Shown: positions 59,780 to 64,000 of the stretch, one piece after another
How the letters are laid out: each line of letters starts with the position of its first letter
Position numbering within the stretch: the first letter of the stretch is position 1
Origin: Roseomonas sp. OT10
GTDB lineage: Bacteria > Pseudomonadota > Alphaproteobacteria > Acetobacterales > Acetobacteraceae
Assembly (NCBI RefSeq): GCF_020991085.1
Contig: NZ_CP087719.1
Location: forward strand, 4,174,001 to 4,238,000
Direction of reading: 5' to 3'
DNA: 64,000 bases
Notes under the pieces: generated by a model
The model's input: the letters and a program-made list of their open reading frames with translations, nothing else
Told to the model about the DNA's origin: nothing
Database searches by the model: none
Made by a program: the position numbers and the translations under genes

Positions 59780-60981
59780 TGATCGTGGTGCGCCGCCGCT
59801 ATCGCTATGTTGTCCAGGACCGCGACCGCCACGGCAACCTGCGCACCTACCTGCGCATGCCGGGCAAGGCGAAGCTGCGGCTGCACGAGACGCCGGGCAC
59901 GCCGGAGTTCGATGCCGAGTACCGACGCGCGCTGGAGGCGAAGCCCGAGACGCAGAAGCGTGGACCGGGACAGGTGGTGCCCGACAGCCTGCGCGCCGCC
60001 TGCATCGCCTACCGCAGCTCGGCCGAGTTCAAGCGCATGGCGCCGCGGTCGCAGCATGTCCGCTGGCTGATCCTCGACCACCTGTTCGACCAGCACGGCG
60101 ACAAGCCGGCGAAGCTGATGGAGCCGCGCCACGTCCGCAGGCTGCGCGACGAGAAGGCGGAGAAGCCCGAGGCGGCGAACGCCCTGGTAAAGTCCCTCCG
60201 GGCCGTCTTCCGACACGCCGTGGCGACGGGAGAGATGGCGACCAACCCGGCCGAGGCCGTGCCCTACATCCAGTCCGGCAGCGAGGGCTTCCACACCTGG
60301 ACCATCGAGGAAGTGCGCAGGTTCGAGGCCCGGTGGCCGGTGGGAACGACGCCCCGCCTGGCGCTGGCCCTGATGCTCTACACGGGCGTCCGGCGCAGCG
60401 ATGCGGTGAAGCTCGGCCGTCAGCACGTTCGGGACGGGCACCTGCACTTCCTGGTGACGAAGGGCGCCAGGAAGAAGCCGATGCGCCTGGTGCTGCCGAT
60501 CCTGCCCGAGCTGGCCGAGGTGATCGCCGTCACGCCCGGCACCGACCTGACCTTCCTGCGCAACGGGTTCGGCCGGCCCTTCACGCCGGAGGGCTTTACC
60601 AACGTGTTCCGGAAGTGGGTCCGGGAGGCCGGTATCCCGCACTGCACCCCGCACGGGCTGCGGAAGGCGGCGGCGGTCAGGCTGGCGGAGATGGGCTGCA
60701 CCGCCCACGAGATCATGGCCGTCCTGGGTCACACGACCCTCAAGGAGGCCGCCCGCTACACCGCGAAGGCCGAGCGCCAGCGGCTCGCGTCCAGCGCCCT
60801 CAGCCGGCTGTCCGGCCTGAGTCTGGACGCGAAAGTGTCCCACCCCAGCGCGCCAACGCCGAAGTGGGACGAAAACGCAACGCAGCATGATGAAAACAAA
60901 GGAGAAATCACATGGAAGATGCCCAGGGGCGGAATCGAACCACCGACACTGCGATTTTCAGTCGCATGCTCTACCAACTGA
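59779..60981 (+). CDS. int: tyrosine-type integrase
   Basis: 400 residues. The SAM-like N-domain (about 70-160) is followed by the catalytic domain with R205 (YTGVRRSDAV), K231 region, H292 and R295 (HGLRKAA), H318 (LGHTT) and Y327 (ARYTAKAE). It integrates the element at tRNA-Phe. The last 20 codons lie opposite the tRNA gene, so the tail MPRGGIEPPTLRFSVACSTN is host-derived and follows from the att junction rather than from the protein family. It overlaps the AlpA-like stop by one base. Confidence 0.93.
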   Translation: MIVVRRRYRYVVQDRDRHGNLRTYLRMPGKAKLRLHETPGTPEFDAEYRRALEAKPETQKRGPGQVVPDSLRAACIAYRSSAEFKRMAPRSQHVRWLILDHLFDQHGDKPAKLMEPRHVRRLRDEKAEKPEAANALVKSLRAVFRHAVATGEMATNPAEAVPYIQSGSEGFHTWTIEEVRRFEARWPVGTTPRLALALMLYTGVRRSDAVKLGRQHVRDGHLHFLVTKGARKKPMRLVLPILPELAEVIAVTPGTDLTFLRNGFGRPFTPEGFTNVFRKWVREAGIPHCTPHGLRKAAAVRLAEMGCTAHEIMAVLGHTTLKEAARYTAKAERQRLASSALSRLSGLSLDAKVSHPSAPTPKWDENATQHDENKGEITWKMPRGGIEPPTLRFSVACSTN

Positions 60982-60992
60982 GCTACCTGGGC
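60920..60992 (-). tRNA. tRNA-Phe (GAA)
   Basis: 73 nt without encoded CCA. The acceptor GCCCAGG pairs with CCTGGGC, the anticodon stem TGCGA/TCGCA holds loop CTGAAAA with anticodon GAA, and the T arm is GGTGG-TTCGATT-CCGCC. It follows yacG by 80 bp in the same direction and its 3' end faces the satellite, so it is the attachment site. The gene remains intact. Confidence 0.96.
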
Positions 60993-61072
60993 ATAGCGCT
61001 CGTGGTGGGCGGCCATCTACCCTGGCCCGGACGGGCTGTCCACCCGCCCGGCCGTATTTTCCTCGGCCGCCC

Positions 61073-61294
61073 CTATCGCTCCCCCTCGCCGGGGACATCG
61101 CCTTCGCCGACCGGCTCACCGGGGATGGCGTAGTCCCCGGACAGCCAGCGCCCGAGATCCACCTGCCGGCAGCGCGGCGAGCAGAAGGGCCGGTGCTCCG
61201 GCACCACCGGCCGGCCACAGATCGGGCAGCCGCCGCGCGTCTTCGCCGGTGACCGGGGCGGTCGGGCCGGCCGGGGCGGTGGGTCAGTCGGCAT
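61073..61294 (-). CDS. yacG: DNA gyrase inhibitor / zinc protein YacG
   Basis: 73 residues. Zinc ligands C23, C26, C38 and C42 are in [20 protein letters not shown] and [20 protein letters not shown], the YacG signature. E. coli YacG binds GyrB and blocks gyrase. The ATG at 61294 overlaps the rng stop region by 11 nt. It completes infA-maf-rng-yacG, a common alphaproteobacterial set, ahead of tRNA-Phe. Confidence 0.94.
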   Translation of the reverse strand: MPTDPPPRPARPPRSPAKTRGGCPICGRPVVPEHRPFCSPRCRQVDLGRWLSGDYAIPGEPVGEGDVPGEGER

Positions 61295-62375
61295 CCTCGA
61301 TCCTCTCCTCTCCGGGGGGCACGGTGGCATCCGGGCGCAGGAGCAGCGGCGGCGCCTCGGCCAGGGTCTCCGGCAGCGCCCCCAGCACCGCCGGATGCGC
61401 CCGCAGCGCCAGGCGCGCCCCCGGCCGGGCCGCCGCCTCCCGTGCCGCGCGGCGCAGCGCCGCCAGCCCATGGGTCAGGGCGGAGGGCGGCAGCCCCAGC
61501 ACCTCGTGCAGCGGCGGGTGGACGCGGGTGCGCACCATCTCGATCAACCCCAGCCCGGTCGTCCCCAGGATACGCAACAGCCCGTCCGGCTTCGCCGCAG
61601 CCTTCAGCGCCGGCAGGAACCCCGCCCGCGCCCCCGCCGGCATCCCCGCCAGGTCCAGCAGGATCGGCCCCGCGAGGCGGCGCAGGCGGATCTGCCGGGC
61701 CGCCTCGGCCAGCGCGGCCTCGTTCACCCGGCGCTGCGCGGCGCGGTCGCGGCCGGTGGCGGTGCCGGTGTCCACGTCGATCGCGGTCAGCGCGGCGGTG
61801 GGCTGGATCAGCAGCCGCCCGCCGCCGGGCAGCGGCACCTCGGGCGAGGCGAGGGCGTCGAACGCCGCTTCCAACGCCTCGTCGAAGACCGGGCCGGGGC
61901 GCAGCGCCACCCGCCCCGCCCCCAGCGCGGCCCGCAGCGGCACCGCATCGGCCGCGGCGTCGCACAGCACCGCCGCCTGGGGATGCGCCCGTCCCAGCCG
62001 CAGCGGCGCCGCCGGCCCGCGGGCGAGCAGCCGCACCGGACCCAGCGTGGGCGCGTCGGCCGGCACCTTGCGGTCCAGCCGGGGCCCCTTGCCACCCTGG
62101 GCCGCGCGGGTCACCCGGACGGCGCGCAGGTCGCCCTCCGACAGACCCTCTCCCCCCTGGGCATCGGGGAGGAAGCCGCTCTCCTCGCCCTCCAGCGCCA
62201 CGAAGACCCCGGACAGCGCCGGGACCCGCGCCGTCACCCGGCCGAGATGGAGGTCCCCCACCCCGTCCGGCCGCGCCGGGCGCTCCACCCACGCCTCCTC
62301 CAGCACCCCGTCCCGCAGCAGCGCGGTGCGACGCTCGCCGGGAGAGGCGGAGACGAGGATCAGCGTGGCGGTCAT
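61284..62375 (-). CDS. rng: compact ribonuclease E/G family protein
   Basis: 363 residues, shorter than RNase G (about 490). The S1-like N-domain contains [19 protein letters not shown]. The catalytic core has metal-binding aspartates in [13 protein letters not shown] and ILLDLAGMP, followed by [20 protein letters not shown]. The CPxCxG zinc-link motif and small domain of full-length enzymes are missing, so it may act as a dimer or have reduced activity. Homologues process rRNA and mRNA 5'-monophosphate ends. ATG 62375 ([10 protein letters not shown]) begins homology. Confidence 0.88.
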   Translation of the reverse strand: MTATLILVSASPGERRTALLRDGVLEEAWVERPARPDGVGDLHLGRVTARVPALSGVFVALEGEESGFLPDAQGGEGLSEGDLRAVRVTRAAQGGKGPRLDRKVPADAPTLGPVRLLARGPAAPLRLGRAHPQAAVLCDAAADAVPLRAALGAGRVALRPGPVFDEALEAAFDALASPEVPLPGGGRLLIQPTAALTAIDVDTGTATGRDRAAQRRVNEAALAEAARQIRLRRLAGPILLDLAGMPAGARAGFLPALKAAAKPDGLLRILGTTGLGLIEMVRTRVHPPLHEVLGLPPSALTHGLAALRRAAREAAARPGARLALRAHPAVLGALPETLAEAPPLLLRPDATVPPGEERIEDAD

Positions 62376-62652
62376 GCGGGGGCGTGCCCGGCCCGCCGGG
62401 GGCACGGCCGGCCCCCGGACTCCGGCAGGAGTCCGCCACCGGCCGCTGGCAGCGCCCGGGCCACGAAGACGGCAGGATCGCCAGTCCCATGCCCGGCGCA
62501 CGGAGGCCGCCCTCGCCGGGGACCCTGGCGCCCCGCCGCACCCCGGACTCCGCGAACGGGGGCGCGGGGGCCCCGCTCCTGCCGGAGCGGGGGGTACGGG
62601 GGCGAAAGGCGGGGGTCTTCCCCCCGGGCGCCCCGGGACGGAAGGCGCCTCA
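62376..62652 (-). repeat. degenerate sixth relative of the TIR/hairpin element
   Basis: In the 274-bp gap between maf and rng, read on the minus strand from the maf stop: a GGGGGGAAG block, CGCCCCCGTACCCCC and CTCCGGCAGGA align with CGGGGGCAAGG, CGCCCCCGTACCCCC and CTCCGCCAGGA of the full copies. A perfect CCCCGCTCC/GGAGCGGGG hairpin (62571-62592) replaces the next part. The rest is diverged GC hairpins (GGACTCC/GGAGTCC). It interrupts the operon here without visible terminus on the rng side. Confidence 0.55.
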
Positions 62653-63267
62653 CGGCCGCAGCCAGCCGACCCCCCGCAGCAGCTGCGCCGTCTCGAACAT
62701 CGGCAGACCCACCACGTTGGAGTGCGAGCCGGAGAGGAAGCGCACGAAGCCCTCGGCGCGCCCTTGGATGGAATAGCCGCCCGCCACGCCGCGCCATTCG
62801 CCGCTGGCCAGGTAGTCGGCGATCTGGGCGCCGGTCAGGCGCTGGAAGGTCAGGATGGAGGTCACCAGCCGTTCCCGCCGCACCCCGTCGGGCGTGACCA
62901 GGCACACCCCGGTGGTGACGCGGTGCCGGCGGCCGGACAGCAGGTCGAGGAAGCGCCGGGCCTCCGCCTCATCGGCCGGCTTGCCCAGGATGCGGCGGCC
63001 CACCCCCACCACCGTGTCGGCGGCGAGCACGAGGCTCCCCGGCGCGCGTTCCGCGGCGGCGGCGGCCTTTTCGCGCGCGAGGCGTGCGGCGAGCAGGCGC
63101 GGCAGCTCGGCCTTGCGGGGGGTCTCGTCGATCTCGGCGGGGGCGACCCGGTCGGGCACGATCCCGAGGCGGGCCAGCAGGTCCAGGCGGCGGGGACTCG
63201 CGCTCGCCAGGAGAAGGGGCGGACGGGCGGCCGCGACGGGGCGCTCCGCCGACGCGTCGGCGCTCAC
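62650..63267 (-). CDS. maf: Maf-type nucleoside triphosphate pyrophosphatase
   Basis: 205 residues. The Maf motifs are [35 protein letters not shown] and [17 protein letters not shown]. It hydrolyses nucleoside triphosphates, probably dTTP/UTP or modified nucleotides, and is linked to septum control. It starts inside the infA stop (ATGA overlap). Length is normal. Confidence 0.94.
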   Translation of the reverse strand: MSADASAERPVAAARPPLLLASASPRRLDLLARLGIVPDRVAPAEIDETPRKAELPRLLAARLAREKAAAAAERAPGSLVLAADTVVGVGRRILGKPADEAEARRFLDLLSGRRHRVTTGVCLVTPDGVRRERLVTSILTFQRLTGAQIADYLASGEWRGVAGGYSIQGRAEGFVRFLSGSHSNVVGLPMFETAQLLRGVGWLRP

Positions 63268-63482
63268 TTGAAGCGGAAGGTGATCCGGCCCTTGGTCAGG
63301 TCATAGGGCGTCATCTCGACGTTCACGCGGTCGCCGGCCAGCACGCGGATGCGGTTCTTGCGCATCTTCCCGCTGGTATGGGCCAGGACCATGTGCTCGT
63401 TGTCCAGCTTCACACGGAACATGGCATTGGGCAGCAGCTCGACCACATGGCCGCTGAACTCGATCATGTCTTCTTTCGACAT
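63264..63482 (-). CDS. infA: translation initiation factor IF-1
   Basis: 72 residues, the full IF-1 OB-fold: [60 protein letters not shown]. It binds the 30S A site during initiation. The open frame runs on upstream without homology, so the ATG at 63482 is chosen. It heads infA-maf-rng-yacG. The 285 bp upstream, shared with a divergent frame, contain repeated GGGCAGGCCGG segments and presumably the promoter. Confidence 0.97.
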   Translation of the reverse strand: MSKEDMIEFSGHVVELLPNAMFRVKLDNEHMVLAHTSGKMRKNRIRVLAGDRVNVEMTPYDLTKGRITFRFK

Positions 63483-63767
63483 GCATCCTCTGGGGTTGGG
63501 CAGGCCGGCGCGCACCGGGCCAGTCCGGACGTGCCAAAGCGCGCCGAGGTGGCGTTGGGCAGGCCGGAACATGGTGCCCTGGCCTGTCCGGGTCAACAAC
63601 GGAAACCGTTTCAGGGTCTTGGCGGCCAGGGTGGCAGACCCGACCGGGCCGCGGGGCGGTGCCGGCCTGGTCCGGCGCGCCGTCGCCCCGCTCGACGCCG
63701 CCCACGATCCGGGCCGCCCGGATGGGGCGCCAGGGCCCAGGCCCCTGGGGCGCCGTAGCGGCCCCGC

Positions 63768-64000
63768 ATGACGCGCCTCACGCCGCGACGCGCGCTCCAC
63801 CTGCTCCGCCTCCTGGAGCGGCGCGCCAGGGGGATGGAGCCCGGCGACGACGCGCTGTCCCGGCTGCGCCTGGATCGGCTGGCGGCGGAGCCCTGGCCCT
63901 GGCTGAGGATGACCGTCGCCAAGCTGGCCGTGGTCCTCCTCCTGGCCATGCTCGCGGCGGGCCTCTTCCGCGGCGGGCTCGCGGCAATGCAGGCACTGGG
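63768..64000 (+). CDS. possible small membrane protein (partial, runs off the window)
   Basis: 77 codons open to the right edge. Translation starts [20 protein letters not shown] and later has a hydrophobic stretch ([18 protein letters not shown]) that would cross the membrane. Basic residues precede the hydrophobic part, as in a single-pass inner-membrane protein. No family recognised. The start has no strong ribosome-binding site, so the gene is tentative. Confidence 0.4.
   Translation, partial: MTRLTPRRALHLLRLLERRARGMEPGDDALSRLRLDRLAAEPWPWLRMTVAKLAVVLLLAMLAAGLFRGGLAAMQAL

Larger units (their letters stand above)
49938..60992. mobile_element. integrated satellite-like element with capsid genes, at tRNA-Phe
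   Basis: The plus-strand set of prim-pol/helicase, small genes, hicBA, HK97-type capsid, prohead protease, portal, AlpA-like and tyrosine integrase ends inside tRNA-Phe. Only the ribbon-helix-helix gene is on the minus strand. Parts (53.2-54.2 kb) are visibly more AT-rich than the host genes. No large terminase, tail, baseplate, lysis or holin gene is present, so it cannot form a complete phage alone. It resembles capsid-encoding phage-inducible chromosomal islands in outline. The right end is fixed by the tRNA. The left end is only known to lie between prpC and the primase gene. Confidence 0.8.

Noticed and set aside
49938-60992. Complete prophage
   Set aside because: No terminase, tail, tape-measure, baseplate or lysis gene could be recognised. 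Gene set and size fit a satellite.
63483-63767. Gene between infA and the rightmost frame
   Set aside because: Open frames exist on both strands but none has a ribosome-binding site or a recognisable domain. The repeated GGGCAGGCCGG segments look regulatory or incidental.

Overview
The window is uniformly GC-rich, densely packed bacterial DNA. The gene content (Tat-exported solute-binding proteins, a TctC/Bug protein, a Che3-type cluster, infA-maf-rng-yacG followed by tRNA-Phe, a ScfR-type regulator beside prpDC) points to an alphaproteobacterium. Acetobacteraceae (Roseomonas-like) is my best guess, but the genus cannot be proved from the sequence.

Layout. 0.2-9.3 kb: acetyl-CoA synthetase, a four-gene polyamine/spermidine-type ABC importer, a TRIC-family channel and an MFS transporter. 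9.4-14.1 kb: DUF2076, CoA-binding and SYLF proteins, a membrane-anchored GH17 enzyme and a phosphoheptose isomerase. 14.3-25.5 kb: an eight-gene minus-strand chemosensory operon (cheW-cheR/TPR-cheW-MCP-cheA/REC-cheB and two hybrid histidine kinases), with the Wsp/Che3 composition but no flagellar genes and no diguanylate cyclase. 25.6-32 kb: a TctC protein, dihydroorotase, a small papain-like protein, and metE under a cobalamin riboswitch. 32.4-37.8 kb: the nickel importer nikABCDE, with divergent nikR and a NikR operator. 37.9-45.2 kb: a PhyH-type dioxygenase and an oligopeptide-type ABC importer. 45.7-49.9 kb: a ScfR/RamB-type regulator divergent from prpD-prpC.

50-61 kb is an integrated satellite-like element. 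It carries a prim-pol/D5 helicase, G-rich inverted repeats, a hicBA pair, a ribbon-helix-helix repressor with its own operator, small unknown genes, then HK97-type capsid, prohead protease, portal, an AlpA-like protein and a tyrosine integrase. The integrase gene runs into tRNA-Phe. No terminase, tail or lysis gene is visible. From 56205 to 60981 every gene overlaps the next at its stop/start, so virion proteins and integrase form one coupled chain. 61-63.5 kb is the host operon infA-maf-rng-yacG-tRNA-Phe.

The most striking feature is a family of about 420-bp intergenic elements: five near full-length copies at 2.3, 7.0, 26.6, 32.0 and 45.2 kb and one remnant at 62.4 kb. They share several GC-rich hairpins and imperfect terminal inverted repeats that usually begin TGA. 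At six of the ten termini that TGA is exactly the stop codon of the adjoining gene, and one copy fits exactly between two convergent stop codons. I find no coding capacity in them. They look like a non-autonomous, MITE-like family that caps gene 3' ends and may act as terminators or RNA structures.
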